From an uncultured Bacilli bacterium (GTDB taxonomy: Bacteria; Bacillota_I; Bacilli_A; RF39; UBA660), in assembly GCA_934133155.1 (NCBI GenBank), contig CAKPAT010000089.1, positions 1-5,047 of the forward strand: a stretch of DNA of 5,047 nt. The letters run 5' to 3'. Of this stretch, positions 1 through 4,427 are shown piece by piece. Numbering within the stretch: position 1 is the stretch's first letter; each line of letters starts with the position of its first letter. Both the position numbers and the translations under genes were made by a program. The notes below the pieces were generated by a model. That model saw nothing but the letters and a program-made list of their open reading frames with translations. It was not told where the DNA came from and searched no databases.

Positions 1-336
1 GCTGATGGTTATTACCGTTCTACTGAAGGGTGTGGTGATGCACATATAGAAATATCCGAGGAAAATTCTATTGTTAAAGCAGAAGTTGTTAATGACAATA
101 TTTTAAATATTTATGTTAAGCCTGAATTTGTAAAAGTCACTTTTAACGAAGGAACTGATAACTTTTATCCTAAAAATGTTTATTCTGATTTTAATATAAC
201 TAATTTAGTTGCTACTTTTAATAATGAATATGAGGAAAATCAAAAATCATATACAAATAAACTTGATACTTACAAATTTTCATTTGAAAAAGATGGTAGT
301 AATTACTATTTCAAAAGTGTAGAGAAAGTTAAATAG
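1..336 (+). CDS. 3' end of an unrecognised protein (partial)
   Basis: Frame 1 is open from the first base to a TAG stop at 334-336, giving the last 111 residues of a protein whose start lies before the window. I do not recognise the family. The visible part is acidic and polar (many Asn, Glu, Asp, Lys, Tyr), has no hydrophobic segment long enough to span a membrane, and alternates short hydrophobic stretches with polar ones, as in a beta-rich extracytoplasmic domain. The tail, with FSFEKDGSNYYFKSVEKVK, resembles the last strands of many small secreted beta-barrel or NTF2-like domains, but that is only an impression. Codon use matches the neighbours. The stop codon lies in the loop of a terminator hairpin, which supports this as the real end of the gene. 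The reading frame is fairly certain; the function is unknown. Confidence 0.75.
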   Translation, partial: ADGYYRSTEGCGDAHIEISEENSIVKAEVVNDNILNIYVKPEFVKVTFNEGTDNFYPKNVYSDFNITNLVATFNNEYEENQKSYTNKLDTYKFSFEKDGSNYYFKSVEKVK

Positions 337-349
337 ACTTTCTTTTTTG
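321..349 (+). terminator. Rho-independent terminator of the first gene, overlapping its 3' end
   Basis: AGAAAGT (323-329) pairs perfectly with ACTTTCT (337-343) around a 7-nt loop, and the stem can extend outward by a G-U and an A-U pair. A T-run follows at 343-348. The stop codon (334-336) lies in the loop, so the hairpin is built partly from coding sequence. The T-run also occupies the place where a -35 element for the next gene would be expected. Confidence 0.75.
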
Positions 350-358
350 CTTTATATG

Positions 359-367
359 TGCTAAAAT
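359..367 (+). promoter_or_regulatory. Extended -10 promoter for the DUF308 gene
   Basis: TG-C-TAAAAT is an extended -10 (TG at 359-360, hexamer 362-367). The position 17 bp upstream holds only TTTCTT from the preceding terminator, which is a poor -35, so the TG extension would have to compensate. The hexamer starts 25 nt before the chosen ATG at 387. Initiation about 7 nt after the hexamer would put the mRNA 5' end near 374, the first base of the GAGG ribosome-binding site. Confidence 0.5.
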
Positions 368-373
368 TAATGC

Positions 374-384
374 GAGGATGGTGA
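374..384 (+). promoter_or_regulatory. Ribosome-binding site that decides the start at 387
   Basis: GAGG (374-377) and GGTGA (380-384) are both complementary to the 16S rRNA 3' end. An upstream in-frame ATG at 378 directly abuts GAGG, leaving no spacing. The ATG at 387 is 9 nt past GAGG and 2 nt past GGTGA. The site therefore favours 387. Confidence 0.6.
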
Positions 385-386
385 AT

Positions 387-950
387 ATGGAAATACTTAA
401 AAAATTAAAAAATACTATGGTTTTTATGGCTATAATTTATTTGCTTTTGGGAGTGATAATGTTTCTTTTCCCAGATACTATAAGTGATTTTATTTGTTAT
501 TTTGTTGGAATTTTATTTTTGTTTTTGGGGATTTCAGGTATTGTTACTTATATTAAAGCTGATATTAAAGGGGCAATGTTTACTAGTATTTTAGTGGTGT
601 CTATTTTATCTGCAACTTTGGGTGTTTATATTGTTATTAATCCTAAGTTATTTGCTTCATTCATACCACTTGTTATGGGTATATTTTTAATTGTCGATGC
701 GATTAGTAAGCTTTCTGCAGCTTTAGATTTAAAGAAGTTTAATTATGGTGATTGGTGGCAAATGCTTATCGTTTCTTTAGTTATTTTAACTTGCGGATTT
801 ATTTTGCTTTTCAATCCTTTTGAGGCTTTGACTGTTGGTATTAGATTAATTGGTATTTTGCTTGTTGTGGATTCTATTTCTAATGTATTTGCAATTTACA
901 GTTATTCTAAGGCAAGTAAAGATAGTGGTATTACAATTACTGTAAAATAA
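387..950 (+). CDS. DUF308 / HdeD-like six-helix membrane protein
   Basis: This 187-residue integral membrane protein is made of three tandem helical-hairpin units. Each unit has the pattern small-hydrophobic helix, Asn/Phe-Pro at the turn, then G-I-hydrophobic helix with a small residue near its end. The turns are centred on Pro29, Pro86 and Pro144, a spacing of 57-58 residues, and are followed by VGILFLFLGIS, MGIFLIVDAIS and IGILLVVDSIS. This threefold repeat and the length are typical of the DUF308 family, which includes E. coli HdeD, an acid-resistance membrane protein. The biochemical role in Gram-positives is not established. A short cytoplasmic Lys-rich start and a polar tail (about 172-187) frame the helices. 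The start at 387 is chosen from the ribosome-binding site; one at 378 would add three residues. The gene has its own promoter and terminator, so it is probably monocistronic. Family confidence is good; function is unknown. Confidence 0.85.
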   Translation: MEILKKLKNTMVFMAIIYLLLGVIMFLFPDTISDFICYFVGILFLFLGISGIVTYIKADIKGAMFTSILVVSILSATLGVYIVINPKLFASFIPLVMGIFLIVDAISKLSAALDLKKFNYGDWWQMLIVSLVILTCGFILLFNPFEALTVGIRLIGILLVVDSISNVFAIYSYSKASKDSGITITVK

Positions 951-978
951 AAGAATATAGTTTGTTATATTCTTTTTT
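949..978. terminator. Bidirectional terminator shared by two convergent genes
   Basis: AAGAATATA (951-959) pairs perfectly with TATATTCTT (966-974) around a 6-nt loop, and two further A-T pairs (949-950 with 975-976) extend the stem to 11 bp. A T-run at 973-978 serves the plus strand. On the minus strand the stem is followed by a T-rich stretch (complement of 944-950). The stop codons of both flanking genes overlap the structure: TAA at 948-950 on plus, and the minus-strand TAA at 965-967. Confidence 0.75.
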
Positions 979-1171
979 CTTCTAAATTATTAAATAATAG
1001 TCCAATGTTAATTAAACCGGCAATGCCTACTATTATATAGATTATTTTTGTAAGCATTGTTTTTATACCGAATATTGTTTCAACGAGGTTAAAATCAAAT
1101 ATTCCGATTAGTCCCCAGTTTACCGCACCTATTATTGTTATTATTAGGCATATTTTTTGCAAAATTTCCAT
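965..1171 (-). CDS. DUF378 family small membrane protein
   Basis: This 68-residue protein consists of two transmembrane helices with the signature of DUF378 (YuzA-type) proteins: LQKICLIITIIGAVNWGLIG near the N terminus, FDFNLVETIFG in the connecting loop, then IIYIIVGIAGLINIGLLF. The Asn-Trp-Gly of helix 1 (residues 18-20) and the Phe-Asp-Phe-Asn loop (25-28) are the most recognisable parts. The family's function is unknown; members occur widely in Bacillota and Proteobacteria. The ATG at 1171 (minus strand) is preferred because a strong AGGTGG lies 4 nt upstream and family members usually start just before this helix. An in-frame ATG at 1225 would add 18 polar residues without a comparable site. 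The gene converges on the DUF308 gene with no room between them and is divergent from the lipoprotein gene. Confidence 0.88.
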   Translation of the reverse strand: MEILQKICLIITIIGAVNWGLIGIFDFNLVETIFGIKTMLTKIIYIIVGIAGLINIGLLFNNLEEKRI

Positions 1172-1175
1172 TTTT

Positions 1176-1184
1176 CCACCTACC
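1176..1184 (-). promoter_or_regulatory. Strong ribosome-binding site deciding the DUF378 start
   Basis: On the minus strand this reads GGTAGGTGG, then four A's, then ATG. AGGTGG matches the 3' part of the consensus AGGAGGTGA at the right distance. It lies inside the longer frame that starts at 1225, so it argues for the shorter 68-residue protein. Confidence 0.7.
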
Positions 1185-1190
1185 TTTTCA

Positions 1191-1196
1191 TTTATA
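1191..1196 (-). promoter_or_regulatory. Candidate -10 box for the DUF378 gene
   Basis: The minus strand reads TATAAA from 1196 to 1191, within the AT-rich ATTATATAAATG. Its first base is 25 nt before the start codon, the same distance as in three other genes here. Initiation 7 nt downstream would fall at 1184, the first base of the ribosome-binding site. No good -35 is seen at 16-18 bp and no TG extension is present, so the call rests mostly on position. Confidence 0.35.
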
Positions 1197-1220
1197 TAAT
1201 GAACAAATTTTTTTAAAATA

Positions 1221-1249
1221 TTCATATTTGTTTTTGCGTGCCATATAGT
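1221..1249 (+). promoter_or_regulatory. Candidate promoter for the lipoprotein gene
   Basis: TTCATA (1221-1226; four of six match TTGACA), a 17-bp spacer and TATAGT (1244-1249; five of six match TATAAT). The -10 starts 27 nt before the chosen TTG start at 1271. This promoter and the one for the DUF378 gene are back to back within about 100 bp, so a regulator bound here could affect both. Confidence 0.4.
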
Positions 1250-1261
1250 TAATTGAAAGAT

Positions 1262-1267
1262 GGTGAG
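1262..1267 (+). promoter_or_regulatory. Ribosome-binding site that decides the TTG start at 1271
   Basis: GGTGAG is the 3' part of the consensus AGGAGGTGA and stands 3 nt before TTG 1271, the correct register. An earlier in-frame TTG at 1253 has no such site upstream and would add the acidic residues KDGE ahead of the signal peptide. Confidence 0.6.
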
Positions 1268-1270
1268 ATT

Positions 1271-2263
1271 TTGAAAAAAATTTGTTTATTTTTAGGTATT
1301 TGCTTTTTACTTGTTGGGTGTGGAAAGTATACTTTAAATGATGCTAAAGGCGATTTAGAGAAGAAACTTTCTAATATTAAAAGTTATAAATTAAGTGGTG
1401 AAATGGAGATTGTTAATAATGATGATGTTTATAAGTATGATGTTGATGTAGCTTATGCAAAAACGGATAAGTTTAGGGTTTCTTTAAAAAATAAAACGAA
1501 CAATCATGAGCAAATTATTTTAAAGAATGCAGATGGTGTTTATGTGCTTACGCCTAATTTGAATAAGAGTTTTAAGTTCCAAAGTGATTGGCCTTATAAT
1601 AATTCACAGGTTTATTTATTGCAGACTTTACTTTCGGATATTCAAAATGATAAGTCTAGTGAGTTTAAAAATAACGGAAAAAATTATGTTTTTAAAACTA
1701 GTGTGAATTATCCGAATAATAGTGATTTAGTTAAACAAAATATTTATTTTGATTCTAAGTTAAATCCAGTTAAGGTGGAGGTTATGAATGCAGATGGTGA
1801 TGTTTTAATACGTATGACTTTTAAAGAAGTTAATTTAAAAGCGAAGGTTTCTAATGATACTTTTACTTTAGACAGTAATATGAAAGTTAGTACTGAAGAG
1901 GATAAAAGTTCTGCTGTTAGTAAGATAGATGAGGAGATTTATCCGATGTATATTCCTACTAATACTAAGCTTACTAATAAAGAAACTGTTAAAACAGATA
2001 GTGGCGAAAGGGTTATTATGACTTTTGAGGGTGACAGTCCATTTATGCTTGTAGAGCAAACTGCAACTGTTTCTCCGGAGCTTTCTATTGTTTCTGTTTA
2101 TGGTGAACCTTATCAGATGGCTAGTGCTGTTGCAGCTATTTCTGATAATATGGTTTCTTGGACGTGTAATGGTATTGAGTATTATGTGGTTGCGGATAAT
2201 ATGAGTTCTTCTGAGCTTTTAAGTGTAGCTGGGTCAGTTGCAAGTATTCCTGTTAGTAAATAG
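1271..2263 (+). CDS. Lipoprotein with LolA/YdcC/GerS-like domain and C-terminal DUF4367-like domain
   Basis: This 330-residue protein is predicted to be exported and lipid-anchored on the outer face of the membrane. A short signal peptide (MKK, then hydrophobic residues to 15) ends in the lipobox LVGC, with the modified cysteine at 17. Residues about 25-205 have the repeated beta-strand pattern of LolA-fold lipoproteins. The stretch YVLTPNLNKSFKFQSDWPYN (91-110) strongly recalls the B. subtilis YdcC and clostridial GerS group, and KVSNDTFTLD is the usual closing strand. A Ser/Asp/Glu-rich linker (207-222) leads to residues 223-330, which resemble DUF4367: a conserved G-E-P, then W-x-x-x-G-I-E-Y-Y-V and S-S-S-E-L-L at the end. 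LolA-fold proteins bind acyl chains or partner proteins; GerS acts in clostridial spore germination. A sporulation role here is not shown. The TTG start gives a normal 16-residue leader. No terminator follows, so readthrough into the next gene is possible. Confidence 0.8.
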   Translation: MKKICLFLGICFLLVGCGKYTLNDAKGDLEKKLSNIKSYKLSGEMEIVNNDDVYKYDVDVAYAKTDKFRVSLKNKTNNHEQIILKNADGVYVLTPNLNKSFKFQSDWPYNNSQVYLLQTLLSDIQNDKSSEFKNNGKNYVFKTSVNYPNNSDLVKQNIYFDSKLNPVKVEVMNADGDVLIRMTFKEVNLKAKVSNDTFTLDSNMKVSTEEDKSSAVSKIDEEIYPMYIPTNTKLTNKETVKTDSGERVIMTFEGDSPFMLVEQTATVSPELSIVSVYGEPYQMASAVAAISDNMVSWTCNGIEYYVVADNMSSSELLSVAGSVASIPVSK

Positions 2264-2267
2264 TTCC

Positions 2268-2296
2268 TTGAAAATATAATTATGCCGTGATATAAT
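2268..2296 (+). promoter_or_regulatory. Strong promoter for the Lys-rich membrane protein gene
   Basis: TTGAAA (2268-2273), a spacer of exactly 17 bp, and TATAAT (2291-2296) with an upstream TG (2288-2289), which makes an extended -10. This is the best housekeeping-type promoter inside the window. The predicted initiation point near 2303 adjoins the AGGTGA ribosome-binding site (2304-2309), so the leader would be about 11 nt. The -10 is the second copy of a repeated 11-mer (see the repeat entry). Confidence 0.65.
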
Positions 2297-2300
2297 TATG
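2274..2300 (+). repeat. Tandem ATATAATTATG repeat covering the -10 region
   Basis: The 11-mer ATATAATTATG occurs at 2274-2284 and again at 2290-2300, 16 bp apart start to start. Each copy contains a TATAAT and the 8-bp palindrome ATAATTAT. The second copy is the promoter -10. The first has a perfect hexamer but no TG extension or good -35. It could be a duplicated promoter element or a pair of operator half-sites; simple AT-rich coincidence is also possible. Confidence 0.55.
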
Positions 2301-2313
2301 CACAGGTGATATT

Positions 2314-3051
2314 ATGGCAAATAAAAAAGATAACGAAAATGTTAAAAATGAAAAGATTAAAAAGGGTGGTACGTCTAGCAAAAAAAATGGCACTGGTGCA
2401 AAAAGTAGTGGTGTGAAAAAAAATGCGGCGTCTTTAAAAAATGAAAGTAAGAAAAGTGTTTCTAAAAATGAAGTTTCTAAAAAAGATACTTTGAAAAAAA
2501 CTTCTTCTGAGACAGTTAAGAAAAACGCTTTGAAAGATAGTAAGACGAGAACGATTGAAAAGGCTAGAAGTGAAATAAATAGTTCTTCAGATAATGAATT
2601 TGGCAAGCTTATTAAGATTATTTTAATTGTGACAGGCATTATGCTAGTGTTTTACGGAATTACTATTTTAGCTTTAAATCATAAGTCGAGTGCAACTAAA
2701 AAAACTACGCAAAATGCGGTTATTCAGTATGATAAGATAATGATTGGCTCTATGCTAAATATTGAGGGTTCTTACTACGTTCTTATTGAAGCTGAAGGTG
2801 ACGAACATGTATCTGAGTATACTAATTTAATGAAGTCTATTTCGGCAAATGAGGATGCTCCTAAGATTTATGAGGCTTTACTTTCTGACGGTTTTAACAG
2901 TGCTTATTTGGCTGATGAGTCTAATTATGATTCTGATTTGAGTAATTTTAAAGTTAAAGGTACTTGTTTAGTTAGAATTAGTGATAATAAAATTCAAGAT
3001 GTCTATGATGATTATGATTCTATTAACAATAAGTTAAAAGAACTTGAATAA
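2314..3051 (+). CDS. Lys-rich N-terminal tail, single-pass membrane protein of unknown function
   Basis: I do not recognise this 245-residue protein by name. Residues 1-93 are a low-complexity, strongly basic, probably disordered tail rich in Lys, Ser and Asn, with recurrent KKN and SKK. Residues 99-122 form one transmembrane helix. The tail should be cytoplasmic (positive-inside) and residues 123-245 outside. The outer part is acidic. It has a strand-like YYVLIEAEG (154-162), a helical middle, and an end (FKVKGTCLVRISDNKI, then a final helix) that recalls the last strands and helix of thioredoxin-like proteins. There is no CxxC, and the only cysteine is Cys218, so a redox function is unlikely. 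The start is secure: AGGTGA lies 4 nt before the ATG, with a strong promoter in front. It precedes the CtpA-type protease gene, which suggests, without proof, that it may be a partner or substrate. Two A8 tracts lie in the tail region. Confidence 0.75.
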   Translation: MANKKDNENVKNEKIKKGGTSSKKNGTGAKSSGVKKNAASLKNESKKSVSKNEVSKKDTLKKTSSETVKKNALKDSKTRTIEKARSEINSSSDNEFGKLIKIILIVTGIMLVFYGITILALNHKSSATKKTTQNAVIQYDKIMIGSMLNIEGSYYVLIEAEGDEHVSEYTNLMKSISANEDAPKIYEALLSDGFNSAYLADESNYDSDLSNFKVKGTCLVRISDNKIQDVYDDYDSINNKLKELE

Positions 3052-3060
3052 ATGTAAATT

Positions 3061-3087
3061 AGGAAGATTTTGTGTCTTTCTTTTTTT
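3061..3087 (+). terminator. Terminator of the Lys-rich membrane protein gene
   Basis: AGGAAGA (3061-3067) pairs with TCTTTCT (3075-3081) as a 7-bp stem containing one G-U pair, with a 7-nt loop. A run of seven T's follows (3081-3087). It ends only 9 bp before the -10 of the protease gene and covers the position where that promoter's -35 would lie. Confidence 0.65.
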
Positions 3088-3093
3088 CTTTCA

Positions 3094-3102
3094 TGGTATA
3101 CT
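3094..3102 (+). promoter_or_regulatory. Extended -10 promoter for the S41 protease gene
   Basis: TG-G-TATACT is an extended -10 (hexamer 3097-3102). No convincing -35 lies 16-18 bp upstream; that stretch is the 3' arm of the preceding terminator hairpin. The hexamer begins 25 nt before the ATG at 3122, and initiation near 3109 would coincide with the GAGG of the ribosome-binding site (3110-3113). Confidence 0.55.
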
Positions 3103-3109
3103 TATATGT

Positions 3110-3117
3110 GAGGTTGA
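3110..3117 (+). promoter_or_regulatory. Ribosome-binding site deciding the protease start at 3122
   Basis: GAGGTTGA ends 4 nt before the ATG at 3122, with GAGG 8 nt away. The frame is open further upstream to an ATG at 3044, but that start lies inside the previous gene, upstream of both the terminator and the promoter. It would add 26 residues encoded by the terminator itself. Confidence 0.65.
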
Positions 3118-3121
3118 TTAT

Positions 3122-4363
3122 ATGGATAAAAACGAGAAAAAAACCAGTGATATGCTTAAAAAACTTTCTTTATCTTTAGGAAATATTGAGGTTTCTAAAA
3201 AGGAAAATAAGAATTTTAAAACTTTTGAGGTTGTTGTTTTGATTTTAATTACGGCGGTTATCAGTTGCTTGATGGGCGGTGTGATTGCTTATAAGCTTAA
3301 TGTTGGCGGTGAAAAGGATGCAGAGCTTCAAGATTTTATAAAAAATTACAATTATATTGTGGATAATTATTATGATACTGTTGACAAATCTGAACTTTTA
3401 GATGCAGCTATTGCAGGTATGATGGATGGACTTGACAAGAATTCGGCTTATGTTGGTGATAAAGATTCTAGTTTTAGTATTTATTTAGAAGGCAGTTATA
3501 AGGGAACTGGCATTCAAGTTTTACAAAGTGACAGTAATATTGTAGTTTACAAGGTTTTTGAGAACACTTCAGCTTCTAAAGCAGGTATTCAAGAGGGCGA
3601 TATTATTATGTCTATTAATGGTAAAAGTACGGAAGGCATGACTATTTCTGATTTTTCAAGTATAGTTAAAGGTCTTTCTAAATCTTTTAAGATTACTTAT
3701 AAAAGAGGGGAAGAACAGAAAACCGTTAGTCTAAAAAATTCCAATGTAGAAATTTCTTCGGTATCTTCTAGGATAATTCAAACTGGTGATAAGAAAATTG
3801 GGTATATTAATGTTTCTATTTTTGCCAATAATACTCCAGAACAATTTTCTAAGGCTTTGAGTAGTTTGGAAAAAGCTGGCATGGATAATTTGATTATTGA
3901 TTTAAGGGATAATTCTGGTGGTCATTTATCTTCAGCTTCTTTGATGATTTCGGAGTTTTTGGATAAGAAACATGTAATTTATCAAATTAAGTCTAAGGAT
4001 AATCAAGTTAAGTATTATTCCAGTGGTAAGAATAATAAGAAGTATAGTATTGCTATTTTAGTTAATAGTTCTAGTGCTTCTGCTTCTGAGGTTATGGCGT
4101 CTGCTTTAAAAGAACAGTATGGGGCTATTCTTATTGGTGAAAAGACCTATGGTAAGGGTACGGTTCAAGAGCTCCAAACTCTTTCTGATGGTAAGCAGTA
4201 TAAACTTACGACGAAAAATTGGCTTACTTCTTTAGGTAATCCGGTTGAAAAGGTTGGCATTTCTCCGGATTATGAGGTTAAGCTTTCTGAGGAATATTTC
4301 AAGAATAAAACGGATGAAAATGACAGTCAACTACAGAAGGCACTTTCTTTGTTTTCAAGATGA
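3122..4363 (+). CDS. S41 family C-terminal processing protease (CtpA/CtpB type)
   Basis: This 413-residue membrane-anchored serine protease should cleave substrate proteins from their C-terminal ends outside the cytoplasmic membrane. Order: basic cytoplasmic start (1-34), one transmembrane helix (about 35-57), a helical segment with the family's A-x-x-G-M-x-x-G-L-D (95-105), a PDZ domain opening with GSYKGTGIQV (124-133) and running to about 205, then the S41 catalytic core (about 220-385). The core shows IIDLRDNSGG (258-267; most relatives have NPGG), SASASE (318-323) and YGKGTVQE (343-350). By alignment to E. coli Prc (Ser452/Lys477) and B. subtilis CtpB (Ser309/Lys334/Gln338), the triad is Ser320, Lys345 and Gln349, with identical spacing of 25 and 4. 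There is no C-terminal peptidoglycan-binding domain. B. subtilis CtpB works in sporulation signalling, but the substrate here is unknown. The TGA stop overlaps the terminator. Confidence 0.93.
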   Translation: MDKNEKKTSDMLKKLSLSLGNIEVSKKENKNFKTFEVVVLILITAVISCLMGGVIAYKLNVGGEKDAELQDFIKNYNYIVDNYYDTVDKSELLDAAIAGMMDGLDKNSAYVGDKDSSFSIYLEGSYKGTGIQVLQSDSNIVVYKVFENTSASKAGIQEGDIIMSINGKSTEGMTISDFSSIVKGLSKSFKITYKRGEEQKTVSLKNSNVEISSVSSRIIQTGDKKIGYINVSIFANNTPEQFSKALSSLEKAGMDNLIIDLRDNSGGHLSSASLMISEFLDKKHVIYQIKSKDNQVKYYSSGKNNKKYSIAILVNSSSASASEVMASALKEQYGAILIGEKTYGKGTVQELQTLSDGKQYKLTTKNWLTSLGNPVEKVGISPDYEVKLSEEYFKNKTDENDSQLQKALSLFSR

Positions 4364-4391
4364 GCATTTTAAATAATGCTTTTCTTTTTTT
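4363..4391 (+). terminator. Terminator of the S41 protease gene
   Basis: AGCATT (4363-4368) pairs perfectly with AATGCT (4375-4380) around a 6-nt loop. A T-rich run follows (4380-4391, broken by one C). The hairpin begins at the last base of the protease stop codon, and the T-run occupies the -35 position for the next gene. Confidence 0.8.
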
Positions 4392-4402
4392 GTGAAAAAA
4401 GT

Positions 4403-4408
4403 TATAAT
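4403..4408 (+). promoter_or_regulatory. -10 promoter element for the Ntdp gene
   Basis: This is a perfect TATAAT. The sequence 17 bp upstream is terminator T-tract (TTTTCT) and makes a poor -35; no TG extension is present. The hexamer starts 25 nt before the ATG at 4428, and initiation near 4415 would fall right at the AGAGGAGG ribosome-binding site. Confidence 0.5.
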
Positions 4409-4415
4409 GGGCATT

Positions 4416-4423
4416 AGAGGAGG
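4416..4423 (+). promoter_or_regulatory. Ribosome-binding site deciding the Ntdp start at 4428
   Basis: AGAGGAGG stands 4 nt before the ATG at 4428. In-frame alternatives (GTG at 4392, ATG at 4407) lie in the terminator T-run and in the -10 box respectively, so they would not be on the predicted transcript. Confidence 0.75.
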
Positions 4424-4427
4424 CTTT

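Noticed and set aside
1172..1225. 18-residue extension of the DUF378 protein from ATG 1225
   Set aside because: The strong AGGTGG site 4 nt before ATG 1171 and the usual family length favour the shorter form. The extension also contains the predicted -10.
1868..2059. 63-codon open frame on the minus strand
   Set aside because: It lies wholly inside the lipoprotein gene, has no ribosome-binding site or promoter, and its translation has no recognisable domain; it is a by-product of AT-rich coding sequence.
2280..2639. 119-codon minus-strand open frame with a hydrophobic, Phe/Leu/Ser-rich product
   Set aside because: It is antisense to the lysine-rich tail, where AAA and TCT codons read as TTT and AGA on the other strand, which creates a false membrane-like protein. 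It also covers the strong plus-strand promoter.
3044..3121. 26-residue hydrophobic N-terminal extension of the protease starting at ATG 3044
   Set aside because: The Phe-rich segment is the terminator T-tract read as codons. It overlaps the previous gene, has no ribosome-binding site, and lies upstream of the predicted promoter; the protease already has a membrane helix at 35-57.
4321..4372. Possible UGA-as-tryptophan code (Mycoplasma-like)
   Set aside because: The proteins use TGG for tryptophan, including two in a row in the DUF308 protein. No internal in-frame TGA is seen, and the TGA at 4361 is placed right at a terminator hairpin.
4392..4427. Longer Ntdp start at GTG 4392 or ATG 4407
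   Set aside because: Both starts lie upstream of the predicted transcript start. The active-site residues take the family's numbering only when 4428 is residue 1.
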